In this document: one piece after another, positions 36,787 through 45,040 of the stretch
Position numbering within the stretch: the stretch's first letter is position 1
Layout of the letters: each line of letters opens with the position of its first letter
Position numbers and translations under genes: made by a program
Notes under the pieces: generated by a model
Told to the model about the DNA's origin: nothing
What the model saw: only the letters and a program-made list of their open reading frames with translations
The model's database searches: none
NCBI RefSeq assembly: GCF_003364315.1
Contig: NZ_NXLS01000001.1
Span: 248,001 to 312,000, forward strand
Reading direction: 5' to 3'
Length of the DNA stretch: 64,000 nt
DNA from: Helicobacter ganmani
GTDB taxonomy: Bacteria; Campylobacterota; Campylobacteria; Campylobacterales; Helicobacteraceae

Positions 36787-36864
36787 ATGCCAAAACTCCT
36801 GTCCTTGCGAATTAAGATTATACATTGCTGTGAAAGTTTTTTAAAATTTCTTACAATAATATAG
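36787..36864 (+). CDS. 25-residue hydrophobic basic peptide ORF, candidate type I toxin
   Basis: In the 310-bp gap between cstA and hemE, ATG 36787 opens 25 codons ending at TAG 36862-36864. The peptide begins MPKLLSLRIKII, has two adjacent Cys, and ends FLKFLTII, so it is an amphipathic or membrane-active type. GGAGG at 36775-36779 sits 7 bases upstream, an ideal ribosome-binding site. UUUUGG (36771-36776) can pair with CCAAAA (36790-36795), placing the start codon in a hairpin loop. A possible sense -10 box (TAAGAAT) lies at 36713-36719. A consensus -10 box on the other strand lies inside the ORF. The layout matches aapA/IsoA loci of H. pylori, though the peptide is not AapA-like in sequence. 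Confidence 0.45.
   Translation: MPKLLSLRIKIIHCCESFLKFLTII
36817..36822 (-). promoter_or_regulatory. Antisense promoter -10 box inside the small ORF
   Basis: On the minus strand TATAAT (preceded by TG) lies within the small ORF. Transcription would begin near 36810 and run leftward across the start codon and ribosome-binding site of the 25-codon ORF, giving an antisense RNA able to block its translation. Confidence 0.45.
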
Positions 36865-36867
36865 AAT

Positions 36868-37881
36868 CTAGCGATAATTATGGATAAACTCCACAAGATT
36901 GATTGCATTCTCACGCGGCAAATCCGGAAGCATTCCGTGTCCTAAATTAAAAATATGCGCAGAATCTTTCATTAGTTCTAAAATCTCCCGCGCACCCTCA
37001 AGCATAGAATCCTCATTATAGATTCTACACGGCTCTAAATTGCCTTGCAAAGCATATTTATGCCCTAATTTTTCTTTTGCAATTCCAAGCGGTGTGCTCC
37101 AATCCACGCCAAAGACATCAAATTCTCCGTCTATCCTATCCAAATATCCAGAGATTCCTTTGGGGAATAAAATCACAGGAATATGAGGGTATTTGCGTTT
37201 TATAAAACTTGCAATTTGCTTACAATATTTCCAACCAAACTCCAAATACGCATTCTCTTCTAGCGCACTTGCCCACGAATCAAATACCATCACCGCATTC
37301 ACTCCTGCTTGAATTTGCGATTCTAAATAATGTTTTAGATTGTGTGTAACTTTCTCAAGGATTGCGTGTAGAAATTGCGGATTGGAATACAAAGTTTTTT
37401 TAGACTTCGCATAAGTTTTGCTCCCCTCCCCCTCAATCATATAGGTTGCAAGCGTCCAAGGCGCACCACAAAATCCAATCAATGCCCTATCCTTAGCTAG
37501 ATTTTGGCGCGTTAGAGAAATTGTATCATACACATAATTCAGTCTTTTATATGCTTCATCGCTTAATCTTTCCAAATCGTTTTGAGATTCTATTGGTTTT
37601 TTAAACTTCGGTCCCTCTCCTGCATAAAATCCCAAATCCATTCCCATTTCTAATGGCACAACCAAAATATCACTAAATAAAATCGCTGCATCTACATTCA
37701 AAATCTCCACAGGCTGCAAAGTAACTTCACTTGCTAATTTCGGATTCCTACAAAGACTCAAAAAATCTCCTGCCTGCTTACGCACTTCTTTATATTCGCT
37801 CAAATATCTTCCGGCTTGACGCATAAACCACACAGGTGTATAAGGAGTTTTTTTCTTAAAACACGCATCAACAAAAATCAT
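36868..37881 (-). CDS. hemE: Uroporphyrinogen decarboxylase HemE
   Basis: HemE removes four carboxyl groups from uroporphyrinogen III in heme synthesis. The 337 residues have the signature [19 protein letters not shown] near residue 17, then [35 protein letters not shown] near 140, FDSWASAL and [11 protein letters not shown], and [22 protein letters not shown] at the end. ATG 37881 has AAGAGGAAAAA upstream. It diverges from secA. Confidence 0.98.
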   Translation of the reverse strand: MIFVDACFKKKTPYTPVWFMRQAGRYLSEYKEVRKQAGDFLSLCRNPKLASEVTLQPVEILNVDAAILFSDILVVPLEMGMDLGFYAGEGPKFKKPIESQNDLERLSDEAYKRLNYVYDTISLTRQNLAKDRALIGFCGAPWTLATYMIEGEGSKTYAKSKKTLYSNPQFLHAILEKVTHNLKHYLESQIQAGVNAVMVFDSWASALEENAYLEFGWKYCKQIASFIKRKYPHIPVILFPKGISGYLDRIDGEFDVFGVDWSTPLGIAKEKLGHKYALQGNLEPCRIYNEDSMLEGAREILELMKDSAHIFNLGHGMLPDLPRENAINLVEFIHNYR

Positions 37882-38020
37882 TTTTTCCTCTTTAAATATA
37901 AAATATTTCGTTGTATTTTATCTAAGTAATAGTGCATTTATGCTAAAATTACGACTTTTTAGATTGTTTTAATTTTTATTTTATAAAAACAGAATCTAAC
38001 ATTAAGGAAAGGTTTAGATT

Positions 38021-40582
38021 ATGATACTCACCCTTGTAAAGAAAATTTTTAGCAGCAAAAATGACAGATTAATTCGTCATTATCGCAAAGAGATTCGCAA
38101 AATCAACTCCCTAGAAGAAAGCTATCAAAAACTAAGTGATGAGGATTTAAAAGCAGCTTTTTTGCAGCTAAAAATTCAAGTTCAAGAAGCACAAGATTCC
38201 AAAAAAGCCCTTGAAGAAGTGCTTTATGATTCGTTTGCAATCACAAGAGAAGCAAGCAAAAGAGTTTTAAAACTGCGCCATTTTGATGTCCAACTCATCG
38301 GTGGAATAGTGCTACACGAGGGTAAAATTGCAGAAATGAAAACGGGTGAGGGAAAAACTCTCGTCGCCACGCTTCCCGTTTGTTTAAACGCTATGGTTGG
38401 CAAAAGTGTGCATATCGTAACAGTCAATGATTATCTTGCACAAAGAGACGCGGAGCTTATGCGTCCGCTTTATGAATTTTTGGGATATTCCGTTGGGGTA
38501 ATTGTCAGCGGAAATTATGACGATAATGATAGATTACAGCAATATTCTAGTGATATTGTCTATGGCACAAACAACGAATTTGGATTTGATTATTTGCGCG
38601 ATAATATGAAATATGACTTCCATCAAAAAGTTCAAAAAACACATCACTTCGCAATCGTAGATGAGGTGGATTCTATTTTGATTGATGAGGCGCGCACTCC
38701 TTTGATTATTTCAGGTCCTGCCAATCGCACTTTAGATAATTATAAAGCAGCCAATGTTGTTGCACTGAAATTAGAAGAAGAAAAACATTATACTTTGGAC
38801 GAAAAAAATCGCACGATTCTGCTTACCGAAGAAGGTGTCAATGAGGCGGAAAAACTCTTTGGTGTAGATAATTTATACAGCATTGAAAATGCGATTTTGG
38901 CGCACCATTTAGACCAAGCACTCAAGGCAAATAAGCTTTTTAAAAAGGATAAAGATTATGTTGTGCGGGAGGGTGAAGTCGTCATTGTAGATGAATTTAC
39001 AGGAAGATTAAGTGAGGGGAGACGTTTTAGCGAAGGATTACACCAAGCCTTAGAAGCCAAAGAGGGAGTGCAAATCAAGGAAGAATCCCAAACGCTTGCC
39101 GATATTACTTATCAAAACTACTTCAGACTTTATGAAAAACTTGCCGGAATGACAGGAACAGCACAGACAGAAGCAAGCGAATTTCTACAAATTTATAATT
39201 TAGAAGTTGTCTCTATTCCGACAAATGTGCCCATTTTGCGTCAAGATTTAAACGATTTAATTTATAAAACAGAGGCAGAAAAATTTAAAGCATTGGTAGC
39301 AAAAATCATAGAACTCCACCAAAAAGGACAACCGATTCTTGTAGGGACAGCTTCCATAGAAAAAAGCGAAAAAATCCACGAATTGCTCCAAAAAGAGAGA
39401 ATTCCGCATTCTGTGCTAAATGCCAAACAGCACGCTAAAGAAGCCGAAATCATCAAAGACGCGGGCAGAAAAGGGGCTGTAACAATCGCTACTAATATGG
39501 CTGGGCGTGGCGTAGATATTAAAATCAACGATGAAGTGCGCTCACTTGGCGGACTTTATATCATCGGAACAGAGAGGCACGAATCACGCAGGATTGACAA
39601 TCAACTAAGAGGACGCAGTGGGCGACAAGGCGACCCGGGAACAAGCCAATTTTACCTAAGCCTTGAAGACCCATTATTAAGGATTTTCGGAAGTGATAAG
39701 ATTAAAAATATTATGGACAAACTAGGATTAGATGAGGGCGAACACATAGAATCTCATCTCGTTACGCGTTCGGTTGAAAACGCACAGAAAAAAGTAGAAA
39801 GTATGCACTTTGAGGCAAGAAAACATTTACTAGAATACGATGATGTTGCAAACGAACAGAGAAAGGCAATCTATCGCGTCCGAGATGAAATGCTAGACCC
39901 CAACCACAATATTTCGCACAAAATCATTGAGAATCGCCAAGAAGCTATTGCAATGCTTTTACAAAAATGCGAAGTTTTTAGCGAGGAAGATGACTTAGGA
40001 CTACTTTGTGCCCAAGCGCAAGAAGATTTTAATGCACTTTTAAATCAAGACTCTTTAAAAGAATATTACAAAATAAATCACAACTTTGAAGGCTATATTG
40101 AAGAAATTTTATCCCACGATTATGAAGAAAAAATGCAGATATTAGACGAAAAAACGCGTAATGAGATTGAAAAACTCGTCTATTTACAAACATTAGACAA
40201 CTTGTGGCGCGAACATCTTTATGTAATGGACAATCTCAAAACAGGAATTGGGCTTCGTGGATATAACCAAAAAGACCCGCTTGTAGAATACAAAAAAGAA
40301 AGTTACAATCTTTTCTTAGAGCTTGCCGCACAGATTAAATACACTGCAATTAAAATGCTTCAAAAAGTGCAGTTAAAACCCGCAGTTAAAGAAAATGAAA
40401 AAGAAGCGGAATTAGCGCGTCAAAAACTAACCAATTCTACCGAAGGCGCAACTTTTGGTAATACAAAAACAAAACCGGTGCGCAATGAACCTTGCCCTTG
40501 CGGAAGCGGCAAAAAATATAAAGATTGTTGTGGCAAAAGCGGACCTAAAAGCGGCGCATTAGCAAAACATAAGGAATCCTAA
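38021..40582 (+). CDS. secA: Preprotein translocase ATPase SecA
   Basis: SecA drives proteins through SecYEG. The 853 residues contain Walker A in [14 protein letters not shown] near residue 107, Walker [21 protein letters not shown], the second nucleotide domain [13 protein letters not shown] and [11 protein letters not shown], and the C-terminal zinc/SecB-binding motif [19 protein letters not shown] 38021 has AAGGAAAGG upstream. The LolC/E-like gene follows with no gap (TAA-ATG). Confidence 0.99.
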   Translation: MILTLVKKIFSSKNDRLIRHYRKEIRKINSLEESYQKLSDEDLKAAFLQLKIQVQEAQDSKKALEEVLYDSFAITREASKRVLKLRHFDVQLIGGIVLHEGKIAEMKTGEGKTLVATLPVCLNAMVGKSVHIVTVNDYLAQRDAELMRPLYEFLGYSVGVIVSGNYDDNDRLQQYSSDIVYGTNNEFGFDYLRDNMKYDFHQKVQKTHHFAIVDEVDSILIDEARTPLIISGPANRTLDNYKAANVVALKLEEEKHYTLDEKNRTILLTEEGVNEAEKLFGVDNLYSIENAILAHHLDQALKANKLFKKDKDYVVREGEVVIVDEFTGRLSEGRRFSEGLHQALEAKEGVQIKEESQTLADITYQNYFRLYEKLAGMTGTAQTEASEFLQIYNLEVVSIPTNVPILRQDLNDLIYKTEAEKFKALVAKIIELHQKGQPILVGTASIEKSEKIHELLQKERIPHSVLNAKQHAKEAEIIKDAGRKGAVTIATNMAGRGVDIKINDEVRSLGGLYIIGTERHESRRIDNQLRGRSGRQGDPGTSQFYLSLEDPLLRIFGSDKIKNIMDKLGLDEGEHIESHLVTRSVENAQKKVESMHFEARKHLLEYDDVANEQRKAIYRVRDEMLDPNHNISHKIIENRQEAIAMLLQKCEVFSEEDDLGLLCAQAQEDFNALLNQDSLKEYYKINHNFEGYIEEILSHDYEEKMQILDEKTRNEIEKLVYLQTLDNLWREHLYVMDNLKTGIGLRGYNQKDPLVEYKKESYNLFLELAAQIKYTAIKMLQKVQLKPAVKENEKEAELARQKLTNSTEGATFGNTKTKPVRNEPCPCGSGKKYKDCCGKSGPKSGALAKHKES

Positions 40583-41845
40583 ATGCAATCTTCACCTACT
40601 GCTCCCACACAGAATGCTAAACTGATTTCTTTTTTGGTGCGTCGCTATTTGCGATTCAATAAGGCGCAACCTTTTATTTCTGTTACCGCAATTTTAGCTT
40701 TTTTGGGTGTATGTATTGGTGTGATGGTGCTAATTGTTGCAATGGCATTGATGAATGGATTTGATAAGGAATTTGAGCGCAAATTATTCATTATGAATTA
40801 TCCTATTACTGCCATAAGTAGCGGATTTGAAGCAATAAACTCTTCTGTGCTAGAGGAAATGGAATCACGCTTTAAACATCTAAGATTCAGTCCCTTTGTG
40901 CAAATGCAGGCAATCTCCAAAAGAGGAGCAAGAATGGAAGGCGCAATGATATTTGGTGTGGATTTTGAGCGCGAAAGCAAGCTTAATCCCATTTTCCAAA
41001 CGGCGTTTGAAAAGACACAAAAAGCCCATCAACAAAATTTTGGCTTGCCTTATGAGGCGAATACATTTGACATTATTGTAGGCAAAACCCTGCAACAACA
41101 ATATGGCTTGCAGTTAAACTCTAAGCTTCTCTTAATTTTTACGCATTTAACTCCCACAGCAATGAGCCTTACTCCCACAATGAAACATTTTAATGTTGCA
41201 GGTATTTTTGATTCTGGATTGATTGCCTATGATAAGGGTTATATTTACACCAATTTAGAATCCCTACAAACAATCAAAGAACTGCCTTATAATGTTTATG
41301 ATGGAATCCATATTTATTCTGACGATGCACGCAAAGACATTCTTGCCCTACAAAAACATTATCCACAAATTCATTTCGTGGGTTGGTGGGAGCAAAATGG
41401 CAATTTCTTCGCAGCTCTTGCTCTAGAAAAACGCGCACTCTTTATCGTGCTTATGTTGATTATTCTTGTCGCTTCGCTCAATATTATTAGTTCGCTTTTG
41501 ATGACTGTAATGAGTCGGCGCAAAGAAATTGCCTTGCTTCTCACAATGGGTGTAAGTGCAACCGAAATTAAAAAGACTTTTTTGTATTTGGGAAATTTTA
41601 TTGGCATTAGTGGGATTCTTGTCGGTGGAATCTTGGCAGCTATCATTCTTATATTACTTTCTTCCTTTCCCATTATTTCATTACCAGCAGATGTTTATGG
41701 TAGCGACAAATTACCTTTGGAATTGTCTTTAATGGACTTGGGACTAATTCTCATTGGTTCTTTTGGAATCGTTTTTTCCTCTTCTTATTATCCTGCAAAA
41801 AAAGCAACACAAATTGACCCCTTGCAAGTTTTGCGCAATGAATAA
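40583..41845 (+). CDS. LolC/LolE-family lipoprotein-releasing transporter permease
   Basis: This inner-membrane protein of the MacB/FtsX superfamily has 420 residues. A first membrane helix (about residues 32-55, ILAFLGVCIGVMVLIVAMALMNG) is followed by a large periplasmic domain, and three more helices fill residues 280-405, with FSSSYYPAKKATQIDPLQVLRNE at the end. LolC/E with ATPase LolD extracts lipoproteins for LolA. Only one such permease is visible, as expected for organisms with a single LolF-type protein. It abuts secA. Confidence 0.88.
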   Translation: MQSSPTAPTQNAKLISFLVRRYLRFNKAQPFISVTAILAFLGVCIGVMVLIVAMALMNGFDKEFERKLFIMNYPITAISSGFEAINSSVLEEMESRFKHLRFSPFVQMQAISKRGARMEGAMIFGVDFERESKLNPIFQTAFEKTQKAHQQNFGLPYEANTFDIIVGKTLQQQYGLQLNSKLLLIFTHLTPTAMSLTPTMKHFNVAGIFDSGLIAYDKGYIYTNLESLQTIKELPYNVYDGIHIYSDDARKDILALQKHYPQIHFVGWWEQNGNFFAALALEKRALFIVLMLIILVASLNIISSLLMTVMSRRKEIALLLTMGVSATEIKKTFLYLGNFIGISGILVGGILAAIILILLSSFPIISLPADVYGSDKLPLELSLMDLGLILIGSFGIVFSSSYYPAKKATQIDPLQVLRNE

Positions 41846-41854
41846 TTTTAAGAA

Positions 41855-42703
41855 ATGCGATTCAAAAAAATTTTTATTGAAATCACAAATTTTTGCGGAT
41901 TAAATTGCAGTTTTTGCACACCGATGAAGGCAAAAGACACTATGCCTTTAAACCTTTTTAGCAAGATTATTAGAGAGATTCAACCTTACACCAAGCTTTG
42001 CGCCCTGCATATTTTAGGTGACCCCTTAACGCTCCACAATCTTAAAAGTTATTTGGATTCCGCTCAAGATTTAAGGATTGAAATCACGACAAGCGGATTT
42101 TACTTAACACCCCAAAATACCGCCCTACTGCTAAACCACCCCAATATCCACCAAATCAACTTCTCCCTAACAAGCGCACTTTACCAAAAAAACAAAGTAA
42201 ATTTGGATTCCTATCTCACACCCATTTTAGACTTTTGCGCAACACACCAACACCTTCAAAGCGAGAAATTCATTAACCTGCGCCTTTGGAATCTAAATGC
42301 AACCTTAAGCGCACCTAGCAAAAATACAGAAATCTATCAAGCATTACAGGACTTCTTTCACCTTGATTTGATTGCCCCCACCAAAACGCGCCTTGCTTAC
42401 AAGATTCATCTTGTGGGTGCGCCCTTTTTTCAATGGGCGGACGAAAAAGCACCACCGCAACACAAAGAGGGATTCTGCTATGGTGCGAGTGAGCAATTAG
42501 GAATCCTCTGTAATGGCGTTGTTGTGCCTTGCTGCTTTGACACCAAAGGAGAGATTCCTCTAGGCAATCTTAACTCCCAAAGTTTAAACGAGATTCTACA
42601 CACACCGCGCATAGAATCCCTCATTCTTGGCTTTAAAGAAGGGAAACGCATAGAATCTCTGTGTCAAAACTGCTCTTATCTGCCACAACCCACACAGCAA
42701 TAA
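41855..42703 (+). CDS. Radical SAM/SPASM-domain protein
   Basis: This 282-residue protein starts with IEITNFCGLNCSFCTPMKAKD, the CxxxCxxC iron-sulfur motif of radical SAM enzymes (here C-x3-C-x2-C). A SPASM-like cysteine set follows in CYGASEQLGILCNGVVVPCCFD near residue 205 and LCQNCSYL at the end. Such proteins modify peptides or enzymes. No peptide substrate gene is adjacent, so the target is unknown. It follows the LolC/E-like gene by 9 bases with only a weak ribosome-binding site. Confidence 0.85.
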   Translation: MRFKKIFIEITNFCGLNCSFCTPMKAKDTMPLNLFSKIIREIQPYTKLCALHILGDPLTLHNLKSYLDSAQDLRIEITTSGFYLTPQNTALLLNHPNIHQINFSLTSALYQKNKVNLDSYLTPILDFCATHQHLQSEKFINLRLWNLNATLSAPSKNTEIYQALQDFFHLDLIAPTKTRLAYKIHLVGAPFFQWADEKAPPQHKEGFCYGASEQLGILCNGVVVPCCFDTKGEIPLGNLNSQSLNEILHTPRIESLILGFKEGKRIESLCQNCSYLPQPTQQ

Positions 42704-42735
42704 CAAAGCAGGAAGCGCAAGGTATGCCACATTAT

Positions 42736-42824
42736 AGATTGCTTCGTCCGCTACGCTCCCTCGCAATGACGGAGGGGTAATCATTGTGTCATTGCGAGAA
42801 ACATGCAGTGTTTCGTGGCAATCC
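42736..42824. repeat. Two inverted copies of the dispersed intergenic repeat
   Basis: AGATTGCTTCGTCCGCTACG (through TCGCAATGAC, 42736-42770) and, facing it, GTCATTGCGAG...GTGGCAATCC (42788-42824) form a head-to-head pair. They fill most of the 242-base gap before eptA. A TATACT box at about 42908 may be the eptA -10 element. No other feature is visible. Confidence 0.7.
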
Positions 42825-42946
42825 ATAACCAAGCATAAAGCAAATAAAATCTCTAAGGCAAGATTTCATTTTTTGCTCCATTAATACTCCATTAACTTTT
42901 ATTCCGCTATACTTCGCAACCTTAAATCACACAAAGAAGGCATTCT

Positions 42947-44524
42947 ATGCGCTCTCTTACATTCTTGAAAATCCCCCCCCCCCCGAAAGTCTCTTGGACC
43001 TACTTTGTTTTAGGAGTTAGCCTCTTTGTCGTCTTGATGAATTTCAATCTTTTCTCCTGTCTTTATGGCAATATAGACTTTAAGGACAATCCGCTTTTAT
43101 TCCTCTCACTGCCTCTAATTTTCTTTGGGCTAGTCTTAAGCATTTTTTCTCTCGTCTTTCTACCCTATTTAAGCAAGCCCCTAAGTATTCTTATCATTCT
43201 ATCCACCTGTTTAAGTGTCTTTTTTATATCTAACTATGGCATTATCGTAGATTCGGATATGATAAGAAATGTTGTAAAAACAGACGCTAAGGAGGTGGGC
43301 GATTTATTGAATGCAAAACTTCTTTTGTTTGTGGTTTTTCTTGGAATCCTCCCTGCACTCCTGATTCTTAGTTGCAAGATTGAATATTTTGGATTCAAAG
43401 CACACTTAAAGCACAAACTCCTTTTACTCTCCTTTGGTTTAGTCTTAGCCTTTGGATTCTTTTTAATCCAAACAAAAACCTTGATTCCTTACTTTAGGAG
43501 CAATCTACAAGCAAGGGTTTATAACATTCCATTCTATCAATTCTACTCTGCCTTCAAATATTTCAAACAAGATTTTTCCAAACAACCAACCTTTTTGATC
43601 TTGTCCGAGAATGCAAAACTCAAGAATCCTCAAGAGAAAAAATTGCTTATTTTAGTTGTGGGAGAAACCGCTAGAGCGGCAAATTACTCACTTGGCTCTT
43701 ATACGCGCAATCCTGTAAATGAATATACAGAACAAAAGGATATTACCTATTTTAATAATTTCTACTCTTGTGGCACTTCTACTGCGATTAGTGTGCCTTG
43801 TATGTTTAGCTTCAATCCACGCAAAGACTTTAAAACCTCTGAATTTCAAGAAAATGTTTTAGATGTTTTGCAAAATATCGGCGTGAATGTTGTTTGGCTA
43901 GATAATAATTATGGTTCTTGTCAAGGGGTTTGTAAGCGATTAAGTAAAGTCAAGCAATTTGATGGGGGTTATGATGTGGTGCTATTTGAGGAGTTTATCA
44001 AAGGTTTGCCGACATTAGAGGGAAATAATCTTTATGTCCTGCATTTGCAAGGCTCACACGGACCTGCATATTACAAAAGATACCCGGATAATTTTCGCCG
44101 CTTTACGCCCACTTGCGATACAAACGAGCTAAGCAAATGCACACAGGAGGAGATTCTTAATACCTATGACAATACGCTTTATTACACCGATTGGATTATA
44201 GGGGAACTCATTGATATTGCCGCGGAAGTGAATAACTATACAACAGCGGTGCTATATCTCTCTGACCACGGAGAAAGCTTAGGAGAAAACGGAATCTATT
44301 TGCACGGAATGCCCTATGCCCTAGCCCCACAGGAGCAAATCCATATTCCAAGCATTGCATATCACAACAACGCAACCATTAACGCGCGTCTTAAGCAATA
44401 TGGCAACTTTAAACTCTCCCACGATAATCTCACACATTCAATATTAGGATTTTTTGGAGTAGCAAGTCCTCTTTATAAGGAATCTTATGATATTTTTAGC
44501 ACTTCTTTGAAGGAGAATCCATAA
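42947..44524 (+). CDS. eptA: Lipid A phosphoethanolamine transferase EptA, phase-variable
   Basis: EptA moves phosphoethanolamine from phosphatidylethanolamine to lipid A, lowering surface charge and giving resistance to cationic peptides. The 525 residues have about five N-terminal membrane helices (residues 18-185). The periplasmic sulfatase-fold domain has ILVVGETARAANYSLGSY, the nucleophile region CGTSTAISVPCMF, YLSDHGESLGENGIYLHG and an HD-rich end. C12 at 42973-42984 encodes IPPPP at residues 9-13; at this length the frame is open. ATG 42947 has AAGAAGG upstream. Its TAA overlaps the dgkA start. Confidence 0.95.
   Translation: MRSLTFLKIPPPPKVSWTYFVLGVSLFVVLMNFNLFSCLYGNIDFKDNPLLFLSLPLIFFGLVLSIFSLVFLPYLSKPLSILIILSTCLSVFFISNYGIIVDSDMIRNVVKTDAKEVGDLLNAKLLLFVVFLGILPALLILSCKIEYFGFKAHLKHKLLLLSFGLVLAFGFFLIQTKTLIPYFRSNLQARVYNIPFYQFYSAFKYFKQDFSKQPTFLILSENAKLKNPQEKKLLILVVGETARAANYSLGSYTRNPVNEYTEQKDITYFNNFYSCGTSTAISVPCMFSFNPRKDFKTSEFQENVLDVLQNIGVNVVWLDNNYGSCQGVCKRLSKVKQFDGGYDVVLFEEFIKGLPTLEGNNLYVLHLQGSHGPAYYKRYPDNFRRFTPTCDTNELSKCTQEEILNTYDNTLYYTDWIIGELIDIAAEVNNYTTAVLYLSDHGESLGENGIYLHGMPYALAPQEQIHIPSIAYHNNATINARLKQYGNFKLSHDNLTHSILGFFGVASPLYKESYDIFSTSLKENP
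42973..42984 (+). repeat. C12 tract in the first codons of eptA
   Basis: Twelve C starting at codon 9 make the gene ON at this length. A change of one or two bases would stop translation early, so lipid A modification is expected to switch at high frequency. Confidence 0.9.
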
Positions 44525-44886
44525 TGAAACCCGACTATTCCTTTTTTGCAAACACAAAATTTGCACTTCAAGGGGTTTGCGCCCTCTTTAAGAATGAAAA
44601 AAGCTTCCGCATAGAACTTTGCATCATCATTCCTGCATTGATTTTGGATTGTTTTTTGCCACTTTCCATCTTGGAGCATTTATTCTTAGCCTTTGTGCTG
44701 TTTATGATTTTGATTGCAGAGGCGATTAATACCGCCATTGAAGCTAATGTGGATTTGGTTACAGAGTCTTTTGACCCAAAAGCAAAAATTGCAAAGGATT
44801 GCGCCTCTGCGGCAGTATTTTTTAGTGTCCTCTTTGCGCTTCTTAGCTGGGGAATTTTCTTAGGAAAACTATGGATAGAGGAATAG
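44524..44886 (+). CDS. dgkA: Diacylglycerol kinase DgkA
   Basis: This small inner-membrane kinase (120 residues) turns diacylglycerol into phosphatidic acid. It has FKNEKSFRIELCIIIPAL, then the catalytic signature EAINTAIEANVDLVTESFDPKAKIAKDCASAAVFFSVL, and three membrane helices. The start overlaps the eptA stop (TAATG), so translation is coupled. This makes sense because EptA releases diacylglycerol, which DgkA recycles. EptA phase variation should therefore affect DgkA too. Confidence 0.95.
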   Translation: MKPDYSFFANTKFALQGVCALFKNEKSFRIELCIIIPALILDCFLPLSILEHLFLAFVLFMILIAEAINTAIEANVDLVTESFDPKAKIAKDCASAAVFFSVLFALLSWGIFLGKLWIEE

Positions 44887-44925
44887 AATTACTTCAGAAA
44901 AGAATCCCAAAAAAACAAGAGTGGG

Positions 44926-44960
44926 TAAATTTTAAACATTTTAAACGATTCATCGTTAAA
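44926..44960 (+). promoter_or_regulatory. Candidate operator upstream of the FAD-linked dehydrogenase
   Basis: The 15-mer TAAATTTTAAACATT (44926-44940) is shared with the cstA upstream region. It is followed by a near-palindrome TTTTAAACGAT TC ATCGTTAAAA. The element lies 80-115 bases before the start at 45041. Confidence 0.35.
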
Positions 44961-45040
44961 AAATATAAAATATAGAAAATTATCCAACCATTACACAATA
45001 AAAAATGTAAAATGTTTATCATTAAACTAATGGGAAAAGA

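Noticed and set aside
44926-44960. Fur box before the dehydrogenase gene
   Set aside because: The AT-rich near-palindrome shares a few bases with Fur sites but lacks the GATAAT-type hexamer repeats, so I do not call it.
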